From: Myroides oncorhynchi | GTDB lineage: Bacteria > Bacteroidota > Bacteroidia > Flavobacteriales > Flavobacteriaceae | Assembly (NCBI RefSeq): GCF_020905415.1 | Contig: NZ_JAJJMP010000001.1 | Span: 3,793,501 to 3,857,500 of the forward strand | DNA: 64,000 nucleotides | Reading direction: 5' to 3' | Part shown: positions 45,923-54,737 of the stretch, one piece after another | Layout of the letters: every line of letters begins with the position of its first letter | Position numbering within the stretch: position 1 is the stretch's first letter | Program-made: the position numbers and the translations under genes | Notes under the pieces: generated by a model | The model's input: the letters and a program-made list of their open reading frames with translations, nothing else | What the model was told of the DNA's origin: nothing | Databases searched by the model: none

Positions 45923-46834
45923 TTACTTAGATATTTTATCAATAAGATTAGTAACCCCTAGTTCTTCTAATTTCTTCACTATCCATTTGTCTAACTGTTT
46001 GATAGGATACATCACCCACATCGCAAATACAAAAGGAAATGTCAAAGTAGTCCATCCATACTTAATCATAAAAATATCAAAGTAAGTAGATATTATCACG
46101 CTAATTAGCACATACATCCCTGCTCTAACCTTATCCTCTCCCATAGCAATACCACACAGAACAGCATTAAAACTAAAAACTCCCTCGTTAATTAACGCAT
46201 TAGAGGCATGACTACTATGCGAAATATAGACACTTACGATAACTGCCACAAAACCATATAGAGCCTGAATAGGTCGACTGATAAATACGCCTAAAAAGAA
46301 GACTACTCCCGCAACAAAGCTTCCTTGAAACAATACCTGTCCAAAAGCATGTCCCTGAATCAAAAAATCGTCTAACGCATCTATGTCAACAAAATGCTCA
46401 GGTACAGAGCGAATAGCCAAATCAGGTATACTCAAGATAAATAAAGATACCCAAGTAAAAATCACAAAGGGAAAAGTATACGCTGGCAATTCTCGTTTAA
46501 TCGCCCATCCCATAATAATAGTAGATAGTATAGAGGATATAATCATTAGAACATATACCCATATACTTGGTTCGAAATAAAACATCAAAGCCACACCTAT
46601 CAGACAGGCATTAAATCCAAATAATCCGTTCTCAATATCTTGACGATCAAAGCACATTAACTTGGCTGTAAGAATAGCTACTATATTACACAGTGCCGCA
46701 GCTACTGCCATCTCTGTAGAGTCATAATATATCGCCCCTAAGAATAGAAGTCCTGTTATCGCATTTGCCTGTAACATAATCTGTCCGAAGCCTCTAAAGA
46801 ATGCTTTAATACAGTGGACTGTTAGCTCTTTCAT
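45923..46834 (-). CDS. Urea transporter (UT/Yut family)
   Basis: 303 residues from Met at 46834 (an upstream Met at 46867 would add 11 polar residues). About ten transmembrane helices in two homologous halves, with GQIMLQANAITGLLFL in the first and the matching GQVLFQGSFVAGVVFFLG in the second, the signature of urea channels. It follows ureD directly and provides urea to the cytosolic urease. Expected to be part of the urease operon. Confidence 0.88.
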   Translation of the reverse strand: MKELTVHCIKAFFRGFGQIMLQANAITGLLFLGAIYYDSTEMAVAAALCNIVAILTAKLMCFDRQDIENGLFGFNACLIGVALMFYFEPSIWVYVLMIISSILSTIIMGWAIKRELPAYTFPFVIFTWVSLFILSIPDLAIRSVPEHFVDIDALDDFLIQGHAFGQVLFQGSFVAGVVFFLGVFISRPIQALYGFVAVIVSVYISHSSHASNALINEGVFSFNAVLCGIAMGEDKVRAGMYVLISVIISTYFDIFMIKYGWTTLTFPFVFAMWVMYPIKQLDKWIVKKLEELGVTNLIDKISK

Positions 46835-46878
46835 ATTTTCTTTTTTTTTGAGTTTATAATTTTGCAATCAAAGAGAGG

Positions 46879-47667
46879 TTATAAGAACAACTCTTCCCAT
46901 AGCTTCTGTTGAATGGTTTGAAATATCGTGAATAGCTTCTCTGCTCCTTGGCCTAGTACGCGAATCATAAAGCCATCTCCCTCTAATTCACTAATCCCAA
47001 ATGCAATGTTAGGCATCTCACCGAACTGCTTGTGGAAGTATTCTATATAATCTAATACCCCTATACGAGCTGTGTTATAATAGATTAAAGTTCCCTGATG
47101 TGTGAAGCCTTCTAAGATACCAATCCCTTGTATAGGCATTAAGTCGGGCTGTAACAGCACATTGTCTTTAACCTGTAGTTTGCCCTCTACATAGATCTCA
47201 GTCAGATTCTGAAAGTGATTATAGGCAAACTCTTCTCCTGAGAGCTTACGTCCACAGGTAATGATATCTGATAACAAGAAGTGACTATCTTCCTTCATAT
47301 CCACTCTATTATGGCTTATAAAGGTAGAAGAGCTCTGGGGTACTACAGGATGTGGCACATAGGCAAAGGCACTTCCCTTCTCCATATGAATCAGCGTGGT
47401 CTGCATAGACTTGTTTTTCATATGAAATAGCCTCTGATAAGCCTGCGTCTGCAACTGTAGTTTAGTCTGCTCTGCTAGACGAATAGAGATGCGGTGATCA
47501 TCGTTATCTAACAGTCCTGGTGAAGAACTCATAATCATCAGATAAGCTGCCTTATCTCGCTTATATTGCCCTACGGGTACTATTCTAAAAGGTTGAGTAA
47601 CGTAAGCATCCTTTAGGTAAGATACCCCTTGACGTTGCTCAATTTTAATATCTAAAGATGAAATCAT
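46879..47667 (-). CDS. ureD: Urease accessory protein UreD (UreH)
   Basis: 262 residues matching the UreD pattern: LLDNDDHRISIRLAEQTKLQLQTQAYQRLFHM early on, HPVVPQSSSTF and ITCGRKLSGEEFAYNHF in the middle. UreD forms the UreD-UreF-UreG complex that loads nickel into apo-urease. It starts 1 base after ureG, so they are translationally coupled. Placed last of the accessory genes, before the urea transporter. Confidence 0.93.
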   Translation of the reverse strand: MISSLDIKIEQRQGVSYLKDAYVTQPFRIVPVGQYKRDKAAYLMIMSSSPGLLDNDDHRISIRLAEQTKLQLQTQAYQRLFHMKNKSMQTTLIHMEKGSAFAYVPHPVVPQSSSTFISHNRVDMKEDSHFLLSDIITCGRKLSGEEFAYNHFQNLTEIYVEGKLQVKDNVLLQPDLMPIQGIGILEGFTHQGTLIYYNTARIGVLDYIEYFHKQFGEMPNIAFGISELEGDGFMIRVLGQGAEKLFTIFQTIQQKLWEELFL

Positions 47668-47668
47668 A

Positions 47669-48307
47669 TTATCTCAATAAGTTTGGTTCGTCAATATCTT
47701 CTAACAAAGCATATTTCTTAATCCAACCTACGATATCTTCTAATCCCTCTCCTGTCTTTAAGTTAGAGAATAAGAAGGGTGCTCCCTTGCGCACACGTCT
47801 AGCATCTGTCTCCATTACATTTAGATCTGCTCCTACATAAGGAGCTAAGTCCATCTTGTTAATTAATAACAAGTCTGATCTCGTGATCGCAGGCCCACCT
47901 TTACTTGGCATCTTCTCTCCCTCTGCTACATCAAGTACGAAGATGGTGATATCTGCTAAGTCAGGGCTGAACGTAGAGGATAGGTTATCCCCTCCACTCT
48001 CGATAAAGATTAGTTCTAGGTTAGGGAAGCGATGTGCTAGCTCCTCTACAGCCTCTAGGTTCATACTTGCATCTTCGCGTATGGCTGTATGAGGACATCC
48101 TCCTGTCTCTACACCGATAATTCTATCTTTCGCTAATAAGCTGTTCTTAGCCATAAACTCAGCATCTACACGAGTGTAAATATCATTAGTGATAACTGCC
48201 AAGTCATACTCGTTTAACAGTCTTCGGCTCAAACGTTCTAATAGGGCTGTCTTACCTGATCCGACAGGTCCTCCTACTCCTATTTTGATATATTTTCTAT
48301 CTTCCAT
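47669..48307 (-). CDS. ureG: Urease accessory GTPase UreG
   Basis: 212 residues with P-loop GGPVGSGKT (8-16), the metal-binding Cys-Pro-His motif in ETGGCPHTA (~68-76), [13 protein letters not shown], and the NKMD guanine-recognition motif. UreG couples GTP hydrolysis to nickel delivery. It lies between ureF and ureD, separated by 12 bases and 1 base respectively. Confidence 0.96.
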   Translation of the reverse strand: MEDRKYIKIGVGGPVGSGKTALLERLSRRLLNEYDLAVITNDIYTRVDAEFMAKNSLLAKDRIIGVETGGCPHTAIREDASMNLEAVEELAHRFPNLELIFIESGGDNLSSTFSPDLADITIFVLDVAEGEKMPSKGGPAITRSDLLLINKMDLAPYVGADLNVMETDARRVRKGAPFLFSNLKTGEGLEDIVGWIKKYALLEDIDEPNLLR

Positions 48308-48319
48308 TTTGTTGTTTTC

Positions 48320-49012
48320 TTATGATAAGTATATTCTTGAATAAAGGCGTTCGTGTTGCATACATCGAATATCAAACCCCACATTACACAGCCCGATAAG
48401 ACTTCTATCCATATCTAAACTCTCTTGACTGAGTTGGAGCAAATCATCGTGTAAATAATACAAGATATCTTGACCATCTAGCTGTCCTAAGGGAACTAGC
48501 TTCACGGCATTAGTCACCATACCTATAGCGGCGTTATAATAATATGCATGCATAGCTTCAACTAAAGGTACTTTCATTACTGCGGCGAAGAGTCCATACA
48601 TAATACAATAGTGACTATATACTTCTTTTTGCTTGATTAATTCTCCCCAAGCTTGTACGATAGACTCTTCACTGGTATATCGACTAAATATCTTATATAG
48701 ACGCACCCCTAGCTTCTGACTACCTTGTCTTATTTCCCTTGGCCCTTTTAGAGCATTACACTCCTGAGCTAACAAGACTAGCTCTTCTATATTCCCTAGC
48801 ATTGTAGCATCATAGGCTAACTTCATCAGTGCAGCATCATTATACTTTAGATTATACCATAGATTATGTCTTACATACTGATCTGCCGAAGCCTTGTCAC
48901 AGACCATTCCGTTCTGTACATACGTCTCTAGACCATTAGAATGGGTATATCCACCGATGGGTAAAGAGGGATCAGATAAATGTAATAACCTACCTAAAAA
49001 TGCTTCTGGCAT
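48320..49012 (-). CDS. ureF: Urease accessory protein UreF
   Basis: 230 residues, mostly helical, beginning LLHLSDPSLPIGGYTHSNGLETYV, which is the UreF family signature, and containing LKGPREIRQGSQKLGVRLYKIF in the middle. It binds UreD and UreG on apo-urease. It follows ureE by 3 bases. Confidence 0.95.
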   Translation of the reverse strand: MPEAFLGRLLHLSDPSLPIGGYTHSNGLETYVQNGMVCDKASADQYVRHNLWYNLKYNDAALMKLAYDATMLGNIEELVLLAQECNALKGPREIRQGSQKLGVRLYKIFSRYTSEESIVQAWGELIKQKEVYSHYCIMYGLFAAVMKVPLVEAMHAYYYNAAIGMVTNAVKLVPLGQLDGQDILYYLHDDLLQLSQESLDMDRSLIGLCNVGFDIRCMQHERLYSRIYLS

Positions 49013-49015
49013 AGT

Positions 49016-49513
49016 TTATAATTTTAATGTTAAACCACCTTTTGGCGGTGTGAATACAAACTTCTTATCTTGCTCAAAGTCAACATTTGCATTCAATGGA
49101 TAGCGCAATTGTCGTTGTTGTATTTCAGGGGAATAACCACTGTTAATCATCCAATCATACATCGTCCTCTCATAAGGCAAACACAAGCTATCTCCCTCTA
49201 CATAAAGAGGCAAATGCTTATTCCCTATTTCATAGGCGACTAATCCCAATGTAAACTTATCTGATATCGTCAAGACAATTGCCTCACAGGGCAAAATAGA
49301 CACTAAGATGACCTTATCCTGCGCTTCATACAGCACATCTCCTTCTCTTAAATATTGTCCTTTACCTAAAAAGCGAATACTGATATCTGTACCGTTAGCA
49401 GTCACTAGACGCTGAATGCGCCTCTGTGTCTGATGCCATTCTATATACAAATAATCAATAGACTGTTTTAACTCTGAAGAAGCACAATTGCGGATTGCTT
49501 TTGTTACTATCAT
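49016..49513 (-). CDS. ureE: Urease nickel chaperone UreE
   Basis: 165 residues with an N-terminal beta domain and a C-terminal metal-binding domain. The conserved His (H100) of the family is seen in YEIGNKHLPLYV. Unlike Klebsiella UreE the C-terminus is not His-rich. It is a paralogue of the protein at 60583-61038, and it is the only gene in the urease cluster separated from its upstream neighbour by a large gap, which is filled by a MITE copy. Confidence 0.93.
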   Translation of the reverse strand: MIVTKAIRNCASSELKQSIDYLYIEWHQTQRRIQRLVTANGTDISIRFLGKGQYLREGDVLYEAQDKVILVSILPCEAIVLTISDKFTLGLVAYEIGNKHLPLYVEGDSLCLPYERTMYDWMINSGYSPEIQQRQLRYPLNANVDFEQDKKFVFTPPKGGLTLKL

Positions 49514-49608
49514 CTCTTTTAACTAAAAAGTGAGAATACAAGAGCATATAAATCACTTGTATTCTCGTGTTGGTTTGTTTGCTTGTTGTTGTTTCCTAAT
49601 TTATTAAA

Positions 49609-49760
49609 CCCATAATCAGCGTTAGCCAAATACTACAAAGCAATTCTACTTCATAGCTCTTTCACTAGTTCCAAAAACATACTATAGCATGCTTTAGTCA
49701 CTAATTCAGACCTATTTTGTATAATTACTTTTCGCTTATATGTCTATCACTTATTCTAGG
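49609..49760. mobile_element. MITE-like element, copy C, inserted at the ureC stop codon
   Basis: 152 bp, starts CCCATAATCAGCGTTAG and ends CTATCACTTATTCTAGG. TTAAA flanks it on both sides (49604-49608 and 49761-49765), and the right copy contains the ureC stop codon. Inverted-repeat similarity extends some 45 bp inward, so the transcript of this part of the operon could fold into a long imperfect hairpin. Confidence 0.78.
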
Positions 49761-51482
49761 TTAAAACAAGAAATATCGTTGTCCCAATGCCACCTCATCG
49801 ATCGGCTGACAAGTAATCTTCTTACCGTCTATACTCACCTCATAGTTCTCAGGGTTAACCGTAATCTCAGGAGTTGCACTATTGTGAATCATATCTGCTT
49901 TAGAGATATTACGACAATTCTTAACTGGTAGAAGTGTTCTAGCTACGCCATATTCTTCTTGTATTCCCTTCTCTAATGATACTTGAGACACGAAGTTAAA
50001 ACAAGTCTGTGTCACTGCCTTACCCAGTCCACCATACATCGTTCTAAGTATGATAGGTTGAGGCGTAGGGATAGATGCGTTGGCATCCCCCATCTTAGAG
50101 GCAGCGATCATTCCTCCTTTTAGGATCATCTCTGGCTTAGCCCCAAATAATGCAGGCTTCCATATCACTAGATCTGCTATCTTACCTGGCTCGATAGAAC
50201 CGATATAGTTAGACACACCATGTGCAATAGCAGGATTAATCGTGTACTTCGCTACATAGCGCTTCGCTCTATAGTTATCATTACCCGTACCTTCATCCTC
50301 AGCTAAGCTACCGATCTGTTTCTTCATCTTATCTGCAGTTTGCCATGTTCTAGTAACTACCTCACCTACACGTCCCATCGCTTGAGAGTCAGAACTCATA
50401 ATACTAAACACACCTTGGTCTTGTAAGATATCTTCCGCAGCTATAGTCTCAGGGCGAATACGAGAATCAGCAAAAGCAACATCCTCCGGGATATCTTTAC
50501 TCAAGTGGTGACATACCATCAGCATATCTAAGTGCTCATCGATGGTGTTCTTGGTAAATGGGCGAGTTGGGTTAGTCGATGCTGGTAGTACATTTGGGTA
50601 CATCGCAGATTTGATAATATCAGGTGCGTGTCCTCCTCCTGCTCCCTCTGTGTGGAAGGTATGAATCACACGACCGTTAATCGCCTGCATCGTATCTTCT
50701 AAGAACCCTCCTTCATTTAAGGTATCTGTGTGTATCGCTACTTGCACATCATACTTATCTGCTACAGATAAGGCTCTGTCTATAGTAGCAGGAGTAGCAC
50801 CCCAATCCTCGTGTATCTTCACTCCTAATGCACCTGCTTCTATCTGCTCGATGATAGGCGCCTCAGAACCTACATTCCCTTTTCCAAAGAATCCGAAGTT
50901 CATCGGCAAGTGATCTACTGCTTGCATCATACGCTTCATTCCCCATTTACCTGGAGTCACCGTAGTGGCATTAGTTCCATCAGCTGGTCCTGTACCTCCA
51001 CCGATCATCGTAGTCACACCACTGTATAAGGCAGTCTCTATCTGCGTAGGGCTGATATAGTGAATGTGCGTGTCTATCCCTCCTGCTGTCACGATATAAC
51101 CTGCAGCTCCATGTACTTCTGTAGAAGCTCCAATAATCATATTAGGCGTCACATCATCCATCGTATCAGGGTTACCTGCTCTACCTACACCTACTATCTT
51201 ACCATCTTTAATACCGATATCTCCTTTGACTATTCCCCAATGGTCGATAATAATCGCTCCTGTAATCACCATATCTAGTACGCCTTCATCACTTAAGTGA
51301 TTAGACGACTGCATCATTCCATCACGCACTGTTTTTCCTCCACCGAACTTGCTTTCATCACCATAGCTAGCGAAGTCTTTCTCTACTTCGATGATTATCT
51401 CTGTATCACCTAAGCGCACTCGATCCCCTACTGTAGGGCCGAAAATAGCACTGTAATTTGCTCTACTTACTTTTAAACTCAT
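49761..51482 (-). CDS. ureC: Urease alpha subunit UreC
   Basis: 573 residues, full length. Nickel ligands of the family align with H139, H141, carbamylated K222 (GVKIHEDWG), H251, H277 and D365; the active-site flap has C324-H325-H326 (MVCHHLSK). It hydrolyses urea to ammonia and carbamate in the cytosol. The ATG overlaps the ureB stop (ATGA), and the coding region ends with the family-typical QRYFLF. A MITE begins immediately after the stop. Confidence 0.98.
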   Translation of the reverse strand: MSLKVSRANYSAIFGPTVGDRVRLGDTEIIIEVEKDFASYGDESKFGGGKTVRDGMMQSSNHLSDEGVLDMVITGAIIIDHWGIVKGDIGIKDGKIVGVGRAGNPDTMDDVTPNMIIGASTEVHGAAGYIVTAGGIDTHIHYISPTQIETALYSGVTTMIGGGTGPADGTNATTVTPGKWGMKRMMQAVDHLPMNFGFFGKGNVGSEAPIIEQIEAGALGVKIHEDWGATPATIDRALSVADKYDVQVAIHTDTLNEGGFLEDTMQAINGRVIHTFHTEGAGGGHAPDIIKSAMYPNVLPASTNPTRPFTKNTIDEHLDMLMVCHHLSKDIPEDVAFADSRIRPETIAAEDILQDQGVFSIMSSDSQAMGRVGEVVTRTWQTADKMKKQIGSLAEDEGTGNDNYRAKRYVAKYTINPAIAHGVSNYIGSIEPGKIADLVIWKPALFGAKPEMILKGGMIAASKMGDANASIPTPQPIILRTMYGGLGKAVTQTCFNFVSQVSLEKGIQEEYGVARTLLPVKNCRNISKADMIHNSATPEITVNPENYEVSIDGKKITCQPIDEVALGQRYFLF

Positions 51483-51856
51483 AATGCCTTGTTTTTAAAG
51501 TACTGTTTCTCCACTCGTTTCATTGCCTTCGCTTTTGCTTCCTCTGAGATAGTCTCTCCATTGGCTAGATCATTATGTCCGTATACTTTACGCGCACCTG
51601 CATAAGGTACCAAGTCTACTTCCTTCTCTTCTCCTGGCTCAAAACGAACAGCAGTACTTGCGATAATGTTTAGGCGTTTACCAAATGCTGCTGCACGGTC
51701 AAACTCCATCATCTTATTCACTTCAAAGAAGTGATAATGAGACCCTACCTGTATTGGTCTATCTCCTTTATTGACAACTGTAATTGTGGTAATCTCTCTA
51801 CCTTCATTACAGATAATATCTTCGTCTTTAATAAAATACTCTCCTGGTACCATCAC
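51479..51856 (-). CDS. ureB: Urease beta subunit UreB
   Basis: 125 residues, beginning [13 protein letters not shown] with the conserved [11 protein letters not shown] motif (~38-48) and [12 protein letters not shown], then [17 protein letters not shown] separate beta subunit is the usual arrangement in bacteria with three-subunit urease. Start 12 bases after ureA, 4-base overlap with ureC. Confidence 0.97.
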   Translation of the reverse strand: MMVPGEYFIKDEDIICNEGREITTITVVNKGDRPIQVGSHYHFFEVNKMMEFDRAAAFGKRLNIIASTAVRFEPGEEKEVDLVPYAGARKVYGHNDLANGETISEEAKAKAMKRVEKQYFKNKAL

Positions 51857-51868
51857 TTACAAATTACG

Positions 51869-52171
51869 TTATCGAATAGGGTTATGTACCGTCACTAACT
51901 TGGTACCATCAGGGAATGTAGCTTCTATCTGCACATCGTGGATCATCTCTGCTATCCCATCCATTACATCTTCGCGCGTTAATAACGTCGCGCCATACTG
52001 CATTAAGTCAGCTACTGTTCTTCCGTCTCTAGCCGCTTCAAGTAACTCACTACTGATATAAGCTATCGACTCTGGGTAATTAAGTTTTAACCCTCTAGCC
52101 CTGCGCTTCTTCGCTAGCTCACCAGCTAAGTGCAAAAGCAATTTTTCCGTCTCTCTCGGTAATAAATGCAT
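51869..52171 (-). CDS. ureA: Urease gamma subunit UreA
   Basis: 100 residues, the normal length, beginning [34 protein letters not shown] and containing the conserved [11 protein letters not shown] and [21 protein letters not shown] segments. It is the first gene of the urease structural operon. The region between it and the upstream exported-protein gene contains a terminator, so it probably has its own promoter in 52172-52269. Confidence 0.97.
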   Translation of the reverse strand: MHLLPRETEKLLLHLAGELAKKRRARGLKLNYPESIAYISSELLEAARDGRTVADLMQYGATLLTREDVMDGIAEMIHDVQIEATFPDGTKLVTVHNPIR

Positions 52172-52269
52172 CTATATTTTTTTATTAAAAATTGAACAAT
52201 AGAATAGTAACCCAATCCTCAAAAAAGAAGTTAGCTACTGTATTAATTAGATAAATATGCTACTAAAAA

Positions 52270-52292
52270 AATATCACAATACAGCTGTGATA
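52270..52292 (-). terminator. Terminator between the 128-residue exported protein gene and ureA
   Basis: TATCACA and TGTGATA pair around a 7-base loop on the minus strand and are followed by TTTTTTTAG, 12 bases after the stop of the gene at 52305. Confidence 0.75.
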
Positions 52293-52304
52293 CTTATAGG
52301 TAGA

Positions 52305-52691
52305 TTAAACTAACCCGTGAGGAATCTTTAAGGATTGATACAATAAGTATTTTGCTCTATGCTGTTGTAGATAGGCAGATATCTTTTGTTCTCCTAAAAT
52401 AGGTGTAGTCAAATCTAGATTAAAAACATAAGTAGTAAGGAAGTGTAGTACATCACTTAGATCTAATTTGTCCGTACTGTGATCAGTGTTATCTATAGAG
52501 TTAACTACTTCTACTTCCACCTCAGTCTGACAATAAACTTTACACGCTTCTTTCTTACACATTTGTCCAGGTTTAAAAGAACTCCCTGACAAAACGTAAT
52601 TACCCTCCACCTCTACACGTTGGTTAGCAAATGCTAATCCAAAACGGAAAAGAAAAAAACACAAAACGATAAGTCGAAATAATGCTTTCAT
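52305..52691 (-). CDS. Small exported protein of unknown function, sharing its promoter element with the nickel operon
   Basis: 128 residues with a strong signal peptide (1-~22, ending AFA). The mature part has a Cys/Lys motif (MCKKEACKVYC, ~43-53) and scattered His residues (HSTDKL, DVLHF, QQHR, PHGLV) that could bind metal, but I do not recognise a family. Its promoter carries the same 37-bp element as the hypA operon at the same distance from a -7 box, so it is probably part of the same regulon; a role in nickel handling is inferred from that alone. Confidence 0.65.
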   Translation of the reverse strand: MKALFRLIVLCFFLFRFGLAFANQRVEVEGNYVLSGSSFKPGQMCKKEACKVYCQTEVEVEVVNSIDNTDHSTDKLDLSDVLHFLTTYVFNLDLTTPILGEQKISAYLQQHRAKYLLYQSLKIPHGLV

Positions 52692-52723
52692 AGAAGAGTG
52701 ATACCTTGTTTTTAATTACCTTA

Positions 52724-52787
52724 CAAAGGTAACTTCTATCCCCTGTCACTAATAGCACAAATCTTGACTATACTACCATAAAATAGG
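52724..52787 (-). promoter_or_regulatory. Promoter and putative operator of the 128-residue exported protein gene
   Basis: On the minus strand the -7 box TACCTTTG (52731-52724) is preceded, after exactly 19 bases, by a 37-bp element (52751-52787) matching the one at 62415-62451 at 35 of 37 positions. The element contains CTATT-N9-TATAG (minus strand) and GTGCTATT next to the -33 position. A -33 TTTG is not present at the standard distance, suggesting an activator-dependent promoter or a repressor site. Confidence 0.65.
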
Positions 52788-52854
52788 TAATAGAAGGGAT
52801 GAAGCGTTAAAGTTATGTTTATGTCTTATCTTTATAAACATAAAGCTCACAACG

Positions 52855-53325
52855 ATGAAAACACACAACTATCAAGCTACCATTAAATGGACAGGTAACA
52901 AAGGAACAGGCACAGATAACTATAAAAACTATGAAAGAAATCATACGATTAGCATTGAAAATAAAATAGATATCCTCAGCTCATCTGACCCTGCTTTTAG
53001 AGGAGATAAGACAAAGCACAATCCTGAGGATTTGTTTATTTCTTCTCTGTCTTCATGCCATATGCTGTGGTACTTACACTTCTGTTCTGTAAACAATATT
53101 GTAGTAGTAGAATACACAGATTATGTAACAGGTATAATGATAGAAGAAGGGGATGGTAAAGGTAGATTTATTGAAGTCACACTCCATCCTACTATTGTAG
53201 TCACCTCTACTGAAATGGTACAAAAAGCTAAAGAATTAGACCACAAAGCCAATGAGTATTGCTTCATCGCAAACTCAGTCAACTTTCCTGTTAAACACAG
53301 TCCTACTGTGCTTGTAAGAGAATAA
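52855..53325 (+). CDS. OsmC-family protein
   Basis: 156 residues with NPEDLFISSLSSCHMLWYLHFC (~56-77), the OsmC region carrying the first redox Cys (C68), and a later Cys in ANEYCFIAN. These proteins reduce organic hydroperoxides in the cytosol. It is transcribed divergently from the exported protein gene. Promoter not identified with confidence. Confidence 0.86.
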   Translation: MKTHNYQATIKWTGNKGTGTDNYKNYERNHTISIENKIDILSSSDPAFRGDKTKHNPEDLFISSLSSCHMLWYLHFCSVNNIVVVEYTDYVTGIMIEEGDGKGRFIEVTLHPTIVVTSTEMVQKAKELDHKANEYCFIANSVNFPVKHSPTVLVRE

Positions 53326-53372
53326 ACATACCATTTTTATAAAAGCCTCGTTAGTATAACAAACAAGTCCCT

Positions 53373-54530
53373 ATGCAACCAAACCAGATTAGACTCTTTC
53401 ACTGTCTACTATTATTGATCATAAACGGTCTTAATACATCTATTAGCTATGCTCAAAACACACTTATTGTCAACGACATAGCTAATAAGCACATAGTAGC
53501 TCTTGGAGATGCAAGTCATACTGATTACACTGCTAGTAAACTAAGAGTAGACCTAATTAAAGAACTAGTAGAACAACACAATTTCAAAATCATTGCTCTT
53601 GAATCTAACTTATATGAGGTATATCAAGCTTTTGAACAATACAAAATCATTGACCATATTGAAACAATCAATAGTGCCATTTATTTCAATATGAGAAACA
53701 AACCGCTTAAAGAATTATTTCATTATTTAAGAGAACAGAATGAAAAAGGCAATACAGTCAAAGTAGTTGGGTTTGACTCTGCATTTTCAGGTGACTATTC
53801 AGATAGCGTTTTTACAACATCTATAACAGAAACTCTCAATAATTCCTCACTAAATTGTACATCTATATCACCTAAAGAGTTCGAAAAACACTTTAAAAAC
53901 TTAACTATTACTAATCTAAAAGCATTGTTTCGTACTAAAAAAGATTACAACATTGTCTATGACTATCTTCAATGCTATCTAACACAAATTGAAAGTAATC
54001 CTATATTACAACAAGCTTTAACCAATCTTACAAAGATAATAGATGCTAAAAAAAACAAGGTTAATTCAGACAATCATAGAGACCAATTGATGTTTGAGAA
54101 TATCCTAACCCTAAAGAAACTATATCCCAACGAAAAAATGATTTTATTTGGGTCCTCTACTCATTTTATAAGAAAACCGAAAGCCATTGAATCTTCTTTT
54201 ATGCAAAACAATAGAATCACTTTAGGCTCTTTGTTAGCCGACAAGTTTAAAGATGATTATGCATTCATCGCTTACACAGCCATTAACGGAAATACTCTAG
54301 GGTTTTATGGCAAGAAACACAAACTGAAAGATGCTATACCAAATTCTATAGAACAAATAATTACTCTAAACCATAACACAGAAACACCTTTCTATTACCT
54401 TAGTAAAGATGATAAAGTATTTACTCAAGTAGAATATACTCGTTTTTTAGGGAATACATTCCAAAAAATGAATATTGAAGAAATAATTGATGGTTTAGTA
54501 TTAATTAGAGATAACAATACTGAAAACTAG
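53373..54530 (+). CDS. Exported erythromycin-esterase homologue
   Basis: 385 residues with a signal peptide (cleavage near SYAQ). The family pattern is present: IVALGDASHTDYTASKLRVDLIKELVEQ (~40-68), ALESNLYEV, HRDQLMFENI and FGSSTHFIRKP (the second active-site His). In Ere proteins the first motif is GExxH; here it is GDASH, with Asp replacing Glu. It is exported, which is unusual for resistance enzymes of this group, so a role in macrolide hydrolysis is not certain. It follows osmC by 47 bases. Confidence 0.7.
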   Translation: MQPNQIRLFHCLLLLIINGLNTSISYAQNTLIVNDIANKHIVALGDASHTDYTASKLRVDLIKELVEQHNFKIIALESNLYEVYQAFEQYKIIDHIETINSAIYFNMRNKPLKELFHYLREQNEKGNTVKVVGFDSAFSGDYSDSVFTTSITETLNNSSLNCTSISPKEFEKHFKNLTITNLKALFRTKKDYNIVYDYLQCYLTQIESNPILQQALTNLTKIIDAKKNKVNSDNHRDQLMFENILTLKKLYPNEKMILFGSSTHFIRKPKAIESSFMQNNRITLGSLLADKFKDDYAFIAYTAINGNTLGFYGKKHKLKDAIPNSIEQIITLNHNTETPFYYLSKDDKVFTQVEYTRFLGNTFQKMNIEEIIDGLVLIRDNNTEN

Positions 54531-54692
54531 CGACAATTAGTATCCCTTTTGCGGTAGGTTGGGCAAAACCTGCATATTCAGAGAAGTATACCTGCTCAAA
54601 GCACTCCTGTCAGCAACAACACCTCAAGGACTCTGCTCGCATTCCGCAATCTATTAGTTAGGCAACAGGCTACTCATAAGATATGGCTATAA
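54531..54692. other. Unexplained, comparatively GC-rich intergenic segment
   Basis: After the erythromycin-esterase homologue the sequence becomes visibly richer in G and C and contains TTGCGG (about 54559) and CCGCAA (about 54645) as outer inverted repeats, an inner TAGGTT...AACCTG hairpin, and a GTTAGGC sequence near its end. It does not encode a recognisable protein. It could be a structured RNA or a remnant of a mobile element. Confidence 0.3.
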
Positions 54693-54730
54693 AAAAACCT
54701 CAACAAAGATTAACTCCGTTGAGGTTTTTA
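54693..54730 (-). terminator. Terminator of the nickel-operon TonB receptor gene
   Basis: AAAAACCTCAAC and GTTGAGGTTTTT pair around a loop of about 13 bases, with a T-run following on the minus strand, 8 bases after the stop codon. Confidence 0.85.
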
Positions 54731-54737
54731 TACTTAT

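Noticed and set aside
54531..54692. Integron attC site
   Set aside because: Only the GTTAGGC side is present; the matching inverse core could not be found at a suitable distance.
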